Notes: generated from the sequence alone by a model not told the origin. A stretch of 64,000 nt of DNA from an uncultured Bryobacterales bacterium (GCA_951813605.1 OX638379.1:186001-250000); one strand, 5' to 3'; shown: positions 35,870 through 44,769, counted from the first letter of the stretch. Made by a program: numbers and translations.

Positions 35870-37102
35870 TTGCATCATAAGACGTTCGTTTCCCATTTGG
35901 AGTGCAGTCGAACCGGTGAGCGCGTACCAGCTGGCAGGCTCCAAAACCTTTCGCCGCAAGGTGCCCCGCTCCTGGTTCGCTACCACCTGCAACGCGCCGC
36001 GCGCGATTTGAGTCGCGAGGCCGTCGAGCAGGGTGTGCGTAGCCTCTGGCGCTATGCCCCGTTGCTCCCTCTTCGCGACCCGGCGCATGCTGTCACGCTT
36101 GGCGAAGGCATGACACCCCTGTTGAGCACGCCCCGCCTCGGGCGTCGCCTCGGCTGCGACAGACTGTACGTGAAGGACGAGAGCGCGAACCCGACAGGCA
36201 CGTTCAAGGCTCGGGGCATGGCAGTCGCCGTGTCGATGGCGTGCGAGCTCGGCGTCAGGAAGCTAGCCGCGCCCTCTGCGGGGAATGCCGCAAGCGCCCT
36301 GGCGGCATATGCCGCCAGGGCGGGACTCGAAGCCCACCTCTTCATGCCGCGTGACGCGCCGCGCGCGAACTCCATCGAGTGCGAGGCCATGGGAGCGCGC
36401 GTCACCATGGTCGACGGATTGATTAGCGATTGCGGGCGGATCGTCGCCGAGCGCCAGCAGGCAGAGGGTTGGTTCGATGTCTCGACGCTCAAGGAGCCCT
36501 ATCGCATCGAAGGCAAGAAGACGATGGGCATTGAATTGGCGGAGCAGCTCGGCTGGCGCCTGCCGGATGCGATTCTCTATCCGACCGGCGGTGGCGTGGG
36601 GTTGATCGGCATGTGGAAAGCCTTCGCCGAACTGGAGGAACTTGGATGGATCGGGCCGAAGCGTCCTAAGATGATCGCGGTGCAGGCAGCCGGTTCGGCG
36701 CCCATAGTGCGCGCGTGGAACGCCGGCGAGCGTGAATCAGAGTATTGGGACGCCGCGGCGACGGTGGCCAGCGGGCTCCGGGTTCCGAAGGCGTTAGGCG
36801 ACTTCTTAGTACTCGACGCTTTACGCGAGAGCAGCGGCACTGCCGTCGCCGTGGACGATCAGGACACGCTGGACGCCGGGCATCTGCTTGCACGGTCGGA
36901 GGGGATCTTCGTAGCTCCGGAAGGTGCTTCCTGCGTTGCAGCCGTCGGCCGCTTGCTCCGAGACGGGTTCTTGGAATCCAACGAAGAAGTCCTGATTTAC
37001 AACACCGGCACGGGCTTGAAGTATCTGGAGGCATGGGAGACTCGCTTCGAGCCAAAGGTAACTGCTCGCGAGCGATTGGGCGGCCTGATCGTGCCCCGCT
37101 GA
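35870..37102 (+). CDS. thrC: Threonine synthase
   Basis: PLP enzyme making threonine from O-phosphohomoserine, 410 residues. The PLP-lysine is K113 in ESANPTGTFKARGM. PSAGNAASALAAYAARAG binds the cofactor phosphate, and ILYPTGGGVGLIGMWKAF with IYNTGTGLKY completes the fold-type II pattern. The start is a TTG at 35870 giving MHHKTFVSHLECSRTGE; this leader resembles the VSHLECxxC leader common in archaeal/actinobacterial-type threonine synthases, although only one cysteine of the expected pair remains. No homoserine kinase or dehydrogenase gene is adjacent. A diaminopropionate- or threonine-dehydratase-like role is less likely. Confidence 0.9.
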   Translation: MHHKTFVSHLECSRTGERVPAGRLQNLSPQGAPLLVRYHLQRAARDLSREAVEQGVRSLWRYAPLLPLRDPAHAVTLGEGMTPLLSTPRLGRRLGCDRLYVKDESANPTGTFKARGMAVAVSMACELGVRKLAAPSAGNAASALAAYAARAGLEAHLFMPRDAPRANSIECEAMGARVTMVDGLISDCGRIVAERQQAEGWFDVSTLKEPYRIEGKKTMGIELAEQLGWRLPDAILYPTGGGVGLIGMWKAFAELEELGWIGPKRPKMIAVQAAGSAPIVRAWNAGERESEYWDAAATVASGLRVPKALGDFLVLDALRESSGTAVAVDDQDTLDAGHLLARSEGIFVAPEGASCVAAVGRLLRDGFLESNEEVLIYNTGTGLKYLEAWETRFEPKVTARERLGGLIVPR

Positions 37103-37137
37103 AGCCGTTAGGCCAAGTTGCGAGAATGGGATCGGGC

Positions 37138-37851
37138 ATGCGGATCCGAGTTCTTTTCTTCGGCCAGCTGAAGGATTTCGTTGGACGGGCCAGCGAAGAG
37201 ATCGAGCTGCCAGCCGGTGCTAGGCTCGAAACCGTGTTCCGACACTATGCGTCTCAATTACCGAAGCTCGCGGCGATGGAAGGCAGTGTGGCGATGGCCC
37301 GCAACCAGCGTTTCGCACCTCCCAGCGAAGCGGTCGAGGACGGCGATGAAGTCGCAATGATGCCCCCGGTGAGCGGTGGAAACGGCTGGCTTGCCAGCAT
37401 CGAGGGAGACGGAGTATTCGCAGCCGTCACGGACGGACCCATTGACAGCAGGGCGCTCGCAGGTCGGATTCAAGGGGACGGGGACGGGGCGCTGCTCGTC
37501 TTCGAAGGCGTGGTGCGCGACAACACGCATGGACGCAAGACGCTCATGCTGGACTACGAATGCTACGTGCCGCTCGCGCTTCAGCAGCTTCAGGAAATTG
37601 GAAGCGGCATCCTGCGTCGGTTCGACATCCACGGCATTGCCCTGGTGCATCGAATCGGGCGGCTCCAGATTCGCGAGGCCAGCGTGGCGATCACAGTTGC
37701 ATCCGCACATCGACATGCTGCCTACGAGGCCAGCCTGGAGGCCATCAACCAAGTGAAGCGCAAGGTGCCGGTTTGGAAGAAGGAGCATTTCGCCGATGGC
37801 GAAGTGTGGGTGGAAGGCCAGTGGGACGAGTCAGTGCCGCGAACCGCGTAA
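37138..37851 (+). CDS. Fused molybdopterin synthase, MoaD-MoaE
   Basis: Both subunits of molybdopterin synthase in one 237-residue chain; the enzyme inserts two sulfurs into precursor Z for molybdenum cofactor. Residues 1-81 are MoaD: ubiquitin-like, starting RIRVLFFGQLKDFVG and ending MMPPVSGG, where the terminal Gly (G81) carries the thiocarboxylate in free MoaD. MoaE follows directly: GALLVFEGVVRDNTHGRKTLMLDYECY, HRIGRLQIREASV and VPVWKKEHFADGEVWVEG with the conserved lysines. Because G81 is internal, cleavage after the Gly-Gly is expected, as known for mycobacterial MoaX. No other moa genes are adjacent. The ATG at 37126 is an alternative start. Confidence 0.95.
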   Translation: MRIRVLFFGQLKDFVGRASEEIELPAGARLETVFRHYASQLPKLAAMEGSVAMARNQRFAPPSEAVEDGDEVAMMPPVSGGNGWLASIEGDGVFAAVTDGPIDSRALAGRIQGDGDGALLVFEGVVRDNTHGRKTLMLDYECYVPLALQQLQEIGSGILRRFDIHGIALVHRIGRLQIREASVAITVASAHRHAAYEASLEAINQVKRKVPVWKKEHFADGEVWVEGQWDESVPRTA

Positions 37852-38951
37852 GAAGCCGCTGGGTGATTGCCGCCCTGCTGCTGACTGCGACGGCGGGTGC
37901 AGTGGCACAGGAACCGGAATCGGCCGTGTTTACCGCAGACGTGCGCCTCGTCACGCTCCCGGCCACTGTCAAGGACACTCGAGGGGCACCGGTCGGAGAC
38001 CTCAATCGCCAGGACTTCACCATTCTGGAAGAGGGTGAGCCGCGCGACATCGCGGTATTCGAAAGGCGTACGAACCGCCCGCTTTCCGTGGTGCTCATGC
38101 TCGACGCGAGTCTCAGCACTGCCATCGAACTGCGCTACGAGCGCCAGTCCGCAAGCAGGTTCCTTTCGGGTCTGCTCGGGTCTGACTCGCAGCCCGCCGA
38201 CCAAGCGGCGGTGTACTCGTTTTCCAGTGAGGTCGAGGTGCTGCAATCGTTCACGCGCGACCGCGGATCGCTCGACAAGGCCCTCGGGCGGGTGCGTCCG
38301 CAGAACGGGACGTCTGTCTACGACGCCGTGCTGCTGGCCTCGGAGCAGCTGGATCGCCGTAAGGGCCGGAGGGTGATCGTGATGATCACCGACGGCGGCG
38401 ACACGACGAGCCAGGTGCGCTTCGCCGATGCCCTGCGCGCCGCGCACGATGCCGAGGTGGCGATCTATCCGTTGATCGTGCTGCCCATCCAAAGCGACGC
38501 GGGCCGCAACCGCGGCGGGGAGCACGCGTTGATCACACTTTCGGAGAACACGGGTGGCGAATCCTTCATTCAGTACGGGGCCAGCAACTTGGATGAGGCG
38601 TTCTCCGAGGTCCTGCGCAATCTCCGCACTCAGTACATTCTGGGGTTCTACCCGCAGGGAGCCTCGCTTGAAACCAGGGAGCACTTTCGCAAAGTCAAGG
38701 TCCATGTGAAGCGCGAAGGCGCCGTGGTATTGGTGCGTTCTGGATACTTCCAGATCCCCAAGGTTCCCCGAGTGGAGGCGAAGACGCTCCGCAGGACAGA
38801 GGGAGCGCCGGTTCGCTTGCGTACGCTGCCTCAGGTCAAGCCGGCGCCCAAGGGCGCATCCCAGGGGGAGCAGAACGAGGCAAAGCGCCTGCCTCCGCGT
38901 CGTCGCCCCAATGGCAATCCGCGACCTCCGATCGTCAGGCCGCGGCTGTGA
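37821..38951 (+). CDS. Secreted VWFA-related Acidobacterial domain protein (second copy)
   Basis: A 376-residue exported protein of the same VWFA-related family as the one at 23557. The start is uncertain: a GTG at 37821 gives a good signal peptide (RVRSRWVIAALLLTATAGAVAQ) and overlaps the moaD-moaE stop by 31 bp; a GTG at 37863 lacks a charged n-region. VRLVTLPATVKDTRGAPVGDLNRQDFTILEEG is the entry motif. Unlike the first copy, its MIDAS loop is nearly intact (MLDASLST), with VIVMITDGGDTTS. RTQYILGFYPQG is the C-terminal signature. It ends in a basic Pro/Arg-rich tail of about 50 residues (LPPRRRPNGNPRPP), possibly wall- or polymer-associated. Confidence 0.9.
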   Translation: MGRVSAANRVRSRWVIAALLLTATAGAVAQEPESAVFTADVRLVTLPATVKDTRGAPVGDLNRQDFTILEEGEPRDIAVFERRTNRPLSVVLMLDASLSTAIELRYERQSASRFLSGLLGSDSQPADQAAVYSFSSEVEVLQSFTRDRGSLDKALGRVRPQNGTSVYDAVLLASEQLDRRKGRRVIVMITDGGDTTSQVRFADALRAAHDAEVAIYPLIVLPIQSDAGRNRGGEHALITLSENTGGESFIQYGASNLDEAFSEVLRNLRTQYILGFYPQGASLETREHFRKVKVHVKREGAVVLVRSGYFQIPKVPRVEAKTLRRTEGAPVRLRTLPQVKPAPKGASQGEQNEAKRLPPRRRPNGNPRPPIVRPRL

Positions 38952-39001
38952 ACGCCCGCGCAGGGTTAGGCCGCTCCCGATTGATAGGTTGAAGCTATGT
39001 G

Positions 39002-39826
39002 ATGAACTCGATCGACTACATTCCCTTCGCCACTGACCTAGCTCGCGGGGCTGGGGCGATCCTCATGCAGCACTACGATAACGTCCGGGTCGAGTACAAG
39101 GGCCGCTTTGATACTGTCACGGCCGCCGACCGGGCCTCCGAGCGCTGGGTCGTCGAGCGCATCCGGTCGCGCTTTCCTTCCCATTCGATCATTGCCGAGG
39201 AGGGCGGCGGCTTCGATTCCGGAAGCGAGTTCACGTGGTACATAGACCCGCTGGATGGCACGACGAACTTCGCCCACGGCTTGCCCCGCTTCTGTGTCAG
39301 CATCGGCCTCTGGGCAGGAGGGAACGGCCTGGCGGGGGTGGTCTACGATCCACTCCGGGACGACCTTTTCACCGCGGAGCGAGGGTCGGGCGCTTACTGC
39401 AACCGCCGTCGGATCCACGTGTCGGAAGTGCGGGGAATCAAGCAGGCCCTGTTCGCGACCGGCTTTCCCAGTTCGATCCGCGACACGAACCCGAACCTGC
39501 ATTACTTTCACCAAGTCGCTAGGGCTACGCACGGCGTGCGCCGAACGGGGTCGGCTGCCCTCGACCTGTGCTCCGTCGCCCAAGGGCACTTCGATGGCTT
39601 TTGGGAGATCGGACTCAAGCCCTGGGACGTGGGCGGGGGCTTGGTCGTCCTGTCCGAGGCGGGCGGCGAGTGCTGCGATTTCGAGGGCGGTCGTTACCGC
39701 CCTGGAGACCAGCGGATGGTTGCCACAAATGGCAAGGTGACGAAAGACCTGCTCGCGCTTTTCGGGGAGGTCACGCGGGGCGAGCACCGCGCTTCGATTC
39801 CAGCGCCCTGGCATCGTCCTCACTAG
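39002..39826 (+). CDS. Inositol monophosphatase family protein
   Basis: Mg2+-dependent sugar/inositol phosphatase (SuhB-like), 274 residues. IIAEEGGG provides the first metal-binding Glu. WYIDPLDGTTNFAHGLPRFCVSIG is the family's signature 1 (D-P-x-D-G-T). FWEIGLKPWDVGGGLVVLSEAGG is signature 2, with the third-metal Asp. The length and spacing are those of true inositol-1-phosphatases rather than fructose-bisphosphatase. The ATG at 39002 is directly preceded by an in-frame GTG at 38999 that could equally serve. Likely roles are dephosphorylating inositol-1-phosphate or related sugars. The two neighbours on this strand are unrelated in function. Confidence 0.93.
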   Translation: MNSIDYIPFATDLARGAGAILMQHYDNVRVEYKGRFDTVTAADRASERWVVERIRSRFPSHSIIAEEGGGFDSGSEFTWYIDPLDGTTNFAHGLPRFCVSIGLWAGGNGLAGVVYDPLRDDLFTAERGSGAYCNRRRIHVSEVRGIKQALFATGFPSSIRDTNPNLHYFHQVARATHGVRRTGSAALDLCSVAQGHFDGFWEIGLKPWDVGGGLVVLSEAGGECCDFEGGRYRPGDQRMVATNGKVTKDLLALFGEVTRGEHRASIPAPWHRPH

Positions 39827-40004
39827 GCTCTTGAGCCCTCTCGCGGCAGCTTCCCTCGCAACGTAAACGCTAGGTTTTGTTGCGTTTAGCGCGGCAGGAT
39901 GTGGTATCTTGAGTAATCTGTGTGGGATTGTCGCATCCTAGTCCGGGTGCAGCCCCCTTGCGGGGCGGAGCCCGGGCCTGTGCGGAAGAGCGCGGAAAGT
40001 CAGT

Positions 40005-41315
40005 ATGGATCGCATCGTAGACCTGATTCGAAGCAAGCGGGACGGCGGGGAACTCGACCTCGAGGACTTCGAGAGGCTTATCAATGGCTATACGCTAGGC
40101 GAGATCGTGGACGCCCAGATGGGTGCGCTGTTGATGGCTGGGGTATGCAATGGGTTCAGCGACAGCGAGGCGGCTTCGCTTACGTCAGCGATGCTTCGCT
40201 GCGGGGAACGCCTCGACTTGTCCCAGCTCGACAAGATGAGGGTGGATTGCTACTCCACCGGCGGCGTCGGTGACAAGACGCCGCTGATCGCCGCGCCGAT
40301 CGCCGCGGCCGCCGGCGTTGCGGTGCCGATGATCGTGGAGCGAGGCACCGGCCATGTTATCGGCGCTTTGGACAAGTTGCATGCGATTCCTGGATTTCGC
40401 ACGGAACTCGAAGTCGCGGATTTCTCCGACTTGGTCACCGAGTACGGGCTGGCCTTCGCTGAGCAGAGCAACTCGCTGGCACCTGCCGACAAGCGGCTGT
40501 ACGAGTTGCGAGACGAAACGGCAACGGTAGAGTCGCTCGCATTGATCGCGGCATCCGCCATGTCGAAGAAGCTGGCCGAGGACTTGAACGGGCTCATCGT
40601 CGACGTCAAGGTCTGCCGGGGTTCGCTGGTGTCGGGGAGAACGGAGGCGCGCAGACTGGCCCAGCAAATGATCAGCATCGGGCGCAGACTCGATGTGAAG
40701 GTACAGGCTCTGCTCACCGACATGGACCAACCGCTTGGGTTCACCGTCGGGAACGCCTTGGAGATCATGGAGGTGTCGCAAACGTTGCAGGGCCAAGGGC
40801 CCCCGGACGTTGCAGGCCTCGCCATCGAGATGGCCGCTCGCATGATCTTTCTGGCCGACACGACCATCTCGATCGAGAGTGCCCGGGACAAGGCCAATTC
40901 CACGATCGAGGACGGGTCTGCAATGGCTGCCCTAGGCAACGTCATTGCCGCCCAGGGCGGTGATGCGAAGGGCCTTCAGGATTTCGAGAGGCTGCCGAAC
41001 CCGCAGGGGGCATTGCCGGTCATGTCGCCGCGGGACGGCTACGTCAGCCGCATTAGCGCGGAGGACATCGGGCGCGCAGCCGTGCTCCTAGGCGCGGGTC
41101 GCACCAACCCCGACGATGAATTGGATCCCGCCGTGGGCGTTGTCTTGGAAGCCAAGGTAGGACAGCAAGTCCTCAACGGCACCAGGCTCTGCGCTCTCTA
41201 TTACAATGACGAGGCCAATCTTGAAGAGGCCCAGCACCTTGTGGAGGATGCCTTCCGCATCTCAGCGCTGGAGCCCGAGCAGCGTGACCTCGTGCTCGAC
41301 CTGATCCAAGGCTGA
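40005..41315 (+). CDS. Pyrimidine-nucleoside/thymidine phosphorylase
   Basis: Phosphorolyses thymidine or uridine to base plus (deoxy)ribose-1-phosphate in nucleoside salvage; 436 residues, the usual length. The N-terminal helical domain has the family's MGALLMAGVCNGFSDSEAASLTSAM. The phosphate-binding loop is DCYSTGGVGDKTPLIAAPIAA, and RGTGHVIGALDKLHAIPGF is the signature stretch with the substrate-binding Arg/His region. SLVSGRTEARRLAQQMISIG follows, and the C-terminal beta domain has DGYVSRISAEDIGRAAVLLGAGR. The upstream 180 bp contains a TAAACGC/GCGTTTA inverted repeat (39864-39888). Choosing between deoA and the broader pdp is not possible from sequence alone. Confidence 0.95.
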   Translation: MDRIVDLIRSKRDGGELDLEDFERLINGYTLGEIVDAQMGALLMAGVCNGFSDSEAASLTSAMLRCGERLDLSQLDKMRVDCYSTGGVGDKTPLIAAPIAAAAGVAVPMIVERGTGHVIGALDKLHAIPGFRTELEVADFSDLVTEYGLAFAEQSNSLAPADKRLYELRDETATVESLALIAASAMSKKLAEDLNGLIVDVKVCRGSLVSGRTEARRLAQQMISIGRRLDVKVQALLTDMDQPLGFTVGNALEIMEVSQTLQGQGPPDVAGLAIEMAARMIFLADTTISIESARDKANSTIEDGSAMAALGNVIAAQGGDAKGLQDFERLPNPQGALPVMSPRDGYVSRISAEDIGRAAVLLGAGRTNPDDELDPAVGVVLEAKVGQQVLNGTRLCALYYNDEANLEEAQHLVEDAFRISALEPEQRDLVLDLIQG

Positions 41316-41332
41316 CGTCATCCGCGGTGCTG

Positions 41333-42949
41333 TCACTGCGCAGCTTGTCGAGGCAAGGCGAAGACGAAAACGCCGCCGCCGCTGGCAACCGCGACCATCT
41401 GGCGTCCTTCGGACTCGTACGTCATCGGGCTCGCTAGGATCGCTGCGCCGAGGTTGATCCGCCAGCGTTCTTTGCCGCTTGTGGCGTCGAGCGCCTTGAA
41501 GAAGCCGTCGGTCGATCCAGCGAAGATGATTCCGCCCGCCGTTGAGAGCAATCCGGCCCATGCGGGTTGGAACAGCCTGTGCTCCCAGACGCGCTCGGCG
41601 GTCACCGGATCGAAGGCGCGCACCGCTCCGTACCAGTTGTGCACGGTGGGCTCGTTCACGAACATGCTGCCCCAATAGCGCGTACCCGGCCGGTACTCCG
41701 TCTCGCCCTTGTAGTACATGCTGCTGCCCTCGCGGCACGAAACGTACAGCAGACCGGTGTCCGGGTTGTACGCGGGCGACATCCAGTTGGTGCCGCCTGC
41801 CACAGCGGGAAAGACCTCGATGCCTTCCGCCGAAGGCTCCATGCCAGGGCGGCGAATCGGGCGGCCTCCCTCCGAGATTCCGACGGCCCAGGTTTGCTTC
41901 ACAAATTGCGTCGCCTTCAGGAACTCGCCGGTCTCACGGTCCAGCATGTAGATGAAGCCGTTGCGGTTTGCCGTCACAAGCAGCTTGCGCATTTCGCCCC
42001 GGTACTGCTTGTCGAGCAACACCATGACTTGCGTGGCATCCCAATCGTGGACGTCGTGCGGCGTGAATTGGAAATGCCACTTGCGCTTGCCCGTGTCCGC
42101 GTCGAGCGCTACGACGGAATCGGAAAACAGGTTGTCCCCGAGGCGCACGTCGCCGTTCCAGTCCGGGCCGGGGTTGCCGACACCCCAATACACGAGGTTC
42201 AATTCGGGGTCGTAGCTCGGAGTGATCCAGATGGAGGCCCCGCCGGTCCTCCAAGACTCGCCGGCCCACGTGTCGTGCCCGAATTCCCCGGGACCGGGCA
42301 CAGTGTAGAAGCGCCAGCGACGCTCGCCGGTCTCTACATCGAATGCATCGATGAAACCCCTGATGCCGTATTCGCCACCTGCCGTGCCGACCATAACCAT
42401 GTCCTTGACCACCAGAGGAGCGTGAGTTCCGGAGTAGCCGAGCGAATAGTCAATCAGTTCGGTCTGCCAGAGGAGGCGTCCGGTCTTGCGGTCCAGAGCG
42501 ATCGTATAGGCGTCCAGCGTGGCCATGAAGAGCCTGTCGCCGAGCAACGCGAGTCCCCGGTTAACCAGGCCGCAGCAGGCGATAAGCTTTTCCGGCATCC
42601 TCCTCGAGTAGCGCCAAAGCCGTGCCCCGGTCTCTGCATCCAGCGCGTAGACATCCCCCGGCGGGACAGTGATGTACATGATGCCTTCATGTACCAGCGG
42701 AGTGACCTCGAACTTCTCGGAAATCCTCTCTTGGAATGCCCAGTCGAGCCGCAGGCCCTCGACATTCGAACGATTTACTTGGTCCAAGAGGCTGTGCCGG
42801 TGGCCCGCGTAACCTCCGTGATAGTTCAACCAATCGGCACCGATCCTGGCGTCTTCGAGCAGGTCTTGGTTCGTGACCTCATTGGCCGCTAGGCAGGTAC
42901 ATGACAGCACGGCCAAGCAAACCATCCATCGGCGCAGCGGGCTTCTCAC
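41333..42949 (-). CDS. PQQ-dependent alcohol dehydrogenase (quinoprotein propeller)
   Basis: Periplasmic quinoprotein of 538 residues that oxidises primary alcohols with PQQ. It starts at a GTG at 42949, overlapping the TGA of the cytochrome gene by 4 bp. A signal peptide is present (RRWMVCLAVLSCTCLAAN). The vicinal disulfide typical of methanol/ethanol dehydrogenases is C125-C126 in LIACCGLVNRG. LALLGDRLFMATLDAYTIALD, LVYWGVGNPGPDWNGD and FQFTPHDVHDWDATQ contain the PQQ- and metal-site regions, with the catalytic Asp in the last. Repeated A-L-D-A-x-T-G-x-x-x-W blade motifs span the chain. The lanthanide-type extra Asp cannot be settled by eye. Electrons would pass to the adjacent cytochrome c. 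Confidence 0.93.
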   Translation of the reverse strand: MRSPLRRWMVCLAVLSCTCLAANEVTNQDLLEDARIGADWLNYHGGYAGHRHSLLDQVNRSNVEGLRLDWAFQERISEKFEVTPLVHEGIMYITVPPGDVYALDAETGARLWRYSRRMPEKLIACCGLVNRGLALLGDRLFMATLDAYTIALDRKTGRLLWQTELIDYSLGYSGTHAPLVVKDMVMVGTAGGEYGIRGFIDAFDVETGERRWRFYTVPGPGEFGHDTWAGESWRTGGASIWITPSYDPELNLVYWGVGNPGPDWNGDVRLGDNLFSDSVVALDADTGKRKWHFQFTPHDVHDWDATQVMVLLDKQYRGEMRKLLVTANRNGFIYMLDRETGEFLKATQFVKQTWAVGISEGGRPIRRPGMEPSAEGIEVFPAVAGGTNWMSPAYNPDTGLLYVSCREGSSMYYKGETEYRPGTRYWGSMFVNEPTVHNWYGAVRAFDPVTAERVWEHRLFQPAWAGLLSTAGGIIFAGSTDGFFKALDATSGKERWRINLGAAILASPMTYESEGRQMVAVASGGGVFVFALPRQAAQ

Positions 42950-43740
42950 TGGGGGTCCTCCTTGGCGTGTCCGGGCAGGGTGCAAAGGTACGCGAGTAGG
43001 TTGTCGATATCAGCTTCGCTCAGGAGATCGCCGTACGCTGGCATCAGCGATTCCCCGGGCTGCTCGAGCGATTGGAGATGCTCCTTTCGAAAGGAGCGAA
43101 TATTCTCGGAACGGTCCATGATAAAGATGTTGTATAGATTCTCGTTCATCCGGACTCCTTCCACTGCTTCGCCATCCTTGCTGACGAGTCGCACGGTGCG
43201 GTAGCGGTCGGCGACCGCGCCGCCCGGATCGAGCAACGCATCTCTCAGTTGCTGGGTTGTGTACATCTCGCCGGCGAAGCTCATGTCCGGCCCTAGCCTG
43301 CCGCCTCGGCTTCCCACTGTGTGGCAGGCCAGGCAGGATCCCTGGGTTTCAAATACTCGTTTACCTGCCTCGGCGTCGCCGCTGGTGACCTCGCACAACT
43401 CGCTAGCCTTTTCGGCGAATGTACGCACGAACAGCAGGATCTTCCAAATATCATCTTCCCCCAGCCAAAGTCCCGGCATATCCGTTCCCGGAATCCCTGC
43501 CTCGATCAGATCGAACAGCTCCGCGTCGGAGTTGCCGCGACGGTAGCTCCTTCGGGCCAAACGCGCTCCGCGCCCAGTCTTGCCTTCCATGCCGTGACAG
43601 ACACCGCAATTGATCCGATAGAGGCGCTTGCCCTCTGCAAACTCCTCAGGCGTGCTCATAGGATTCGTCTCGTGCGTGCGCGCGGCAGCTAGGACGATTG
43701 GGAAGGCAAGTAGCAGGACGAGGTACCGCAGGGGGCGCAT
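42946..43740 (-). CDS. Diheme cytochrome c, electron acceptor of the PQQ dehydrogenase
   Basis: Exported c-type cytochrome of 264 residues. The signal peptide is MRPLRYLVLLLAFPIVLAAA. Two CxxCH heme sites are present: C45-G-V-C-H49 and C136-L-A-C-H140. Candidate axial methionines are in GTDMPGLW (first heme domain) and in SLMPAYGDLLSEADIDNLLAYL (second). Its stop overlaps the start of the PQQ dehydrogenase gene by 4 bp, so the two proteins are translationally coupled and should form one alcohol-oxidising unit. The second domain resembles cytochrome domains found with sorbosone and quinoprotein dehydrogenases. Confidence 0.94.
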   Translation of the reverse strand: MRPLRYLVLLLAFPIVLAAARTHETNPMSTPEEFAEGKRLYRINCGVCHGMEGKTGRGARLARRSYRRGNSDAELFDLIEAGIPGTDMPGLWLGEDDIWKILLFVRTFAEKASELCEVTSGDAEAGKRVFETQGSCLACHTVGSRGGRLGPDMSFAGEMYTTQQLRDALLDPGGAVADRYRTVRLVSKDGEAVEGVRMNENLYNIFIMDRSENIRSFRKEHLQSLEQPGESLMPAYGDLLSEADIDNLLAYLCTLPGHAKEDPQ

Positions 43741-44192
43741 GGCAGATGACCATAAAGACTAACAGACTGGTGGCTTCAGGCATCGTTCCCCGTCCAGGCA
43801 ATCAAGTGCATCCGATATTCAGCATCGGAGAGCAAACTTCGCATGCCGATACTCCGGTTCGCGACTCGCGGCCAGATCGGGTCATGCATTCACGCCGGTA
43901 CGCAGGTTGCGGCTCAGAACTTGCGGTTGAAATTTGCCCCATGATGAGAGGCGAGCACAGTTCCGCCAAGCACCCGGCTGCCCCGGGCTGCGGTAGACAT
44001 AGCCACGACCGTGGAAAGCACCTCAGGCGGGACGCCGCGGGGAGACTCGCAGCGCGCTCGCACTGACATTGCGCGAGAACTCGCGGCAGACGTCCCATGA
44101 GAGTGCGCGCGCCGCCTCGCTGCGCCTCCGCTCCGTTCGATAGCATTGGGTTGCTAGGCCGGTGGCCTTGCATGGGACTTGATTGATTGAGC
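43741..44192. other. Intergenic region upstream of the cytochrome c gene
   Basis: About 450 bp containing the promoter of the cytochrome/PQQ operon on the reverse strand. The N-terminal half of the decayed nucleotidyltransferase should lie at its right end, but I cannot recognise it. Nothing else is visible. Confidence 0.4.
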
Positions 44193-44412
44193 CGCTACGG
44201 TCCAGGAGGAGTGGTCCTCAAAGAGGGGCCTCTCGCTCAAGGTCATATGTAGCAGCTACGAGAATTCGCTCGGCGTCCGAGCGGCGGTTAATGCAATCAA
44301 GTTCACGCCTCCGGCCGCAGAAGGCTACAGGACCTGCCACGCACATGTTGTCAGGCCAGCTCTTAGGGGTGGAAGTGGGGTGCATGAAGCCTTCTCGTCG
44401 CTATCCGACTAG
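44193..44412 (+). pseudogene. MNT-type nucleotidyltransferase remnant (partner of HEPN)
   Basis: Two forward frames together resemble the C-terminal half of a minimal nucleotidyltransferase of the kind encoded next to HEPN proteins. The first frame reads GGVVLKEGPLAQGHM before a TAG at 44250-44252, like the DLLVVKEG strand with the second catalytic Asp lost. The next frame continues YENSLGVRAAVNAIKFTPPA, AEGYRTCHAHVVRPAL and VHEAF, like the family's GVGVAVDVVVATPED, ERYRDxxxLVIRPAL and VxYEA. The GSxARG catalytic start is not detectable. Its end overlaps the start of the HEPN remnant, the normal arrangement of intact pairs. The assignment rests on pattern memory and on the convincing HEPN neighbour. 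Confidence 0.5.
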
Positions 44413-44769
44413 TGACCCACGAGAATAGCTGAACCGGGCCCGAACGAACCTTGCGTCGGCAATGCAAATGGTTCCGGACGCTTACCTTGAGGATCTGCGC
44501 TGCGAAGCCCAACAAGCCGCCGAGAGGGCGGTCAAGGCTGTCTCGGCCGGATGCAATGCGACTTTCCCTACGTGCATGACTCGACGCGCTGGCTCTCACT
44601 GCTTGGAAGCGCGGGCTCTCCGATTGCCGGCATTTCGCGCCTGCTTGTACCCATGCAAGCGGCGACTAGCCCTAACTGGCTGTGGCGTCTGACCAGTCTG
44701 CACCCTGCTAGAGCTGCAGAATACGACCGTTGGCAGTCCTGTCCTCGCGACGCGGAATCGCTGAATTAG
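44384..44769 (+). pseudogene. HEPN-domain protein remnant with nonsense codon and frameshift
   Basis: From an ATG at 44384 the frame reads MKPSRRYPTSDPRE, then TAG at 44426-44428 where the family has Trp, then LNRARTNLASA and YLEDLRCEAQQAAERAVKAV. This is very close to the HEPN pattern DPREWLxRARSNLALA...YLEDLCFDAQQAAEKAIKAV. After about 44545 the homology continues in another frame: DFPYVHDSTRWLSLLGSAG, matching FPYVHDLxxLLSLLExAG. The last 35 codons are degenerate. HEPN proteins are RNase toxins or partners in MNT-HEPN systems; here one nonsense codon and one frameshift leave no functional product. This is the clearest decayed gene in the window. Confidence 0.75.

Noticed and set aside
39864..39888. 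Inverted repeat TAAACGC/GCGTTTA upstream of the nucleoside phosphorylase gene
   Set aside because: Only 7 bp with an 11-base spacer and no clear promoter relation; it could be chance.
41567..42892. A 441-codon forward open frame over the PQQ dehydrogenase gene
   Set aside because: Antisense shadow of a strongly conserved gene, with no recognisable domain.
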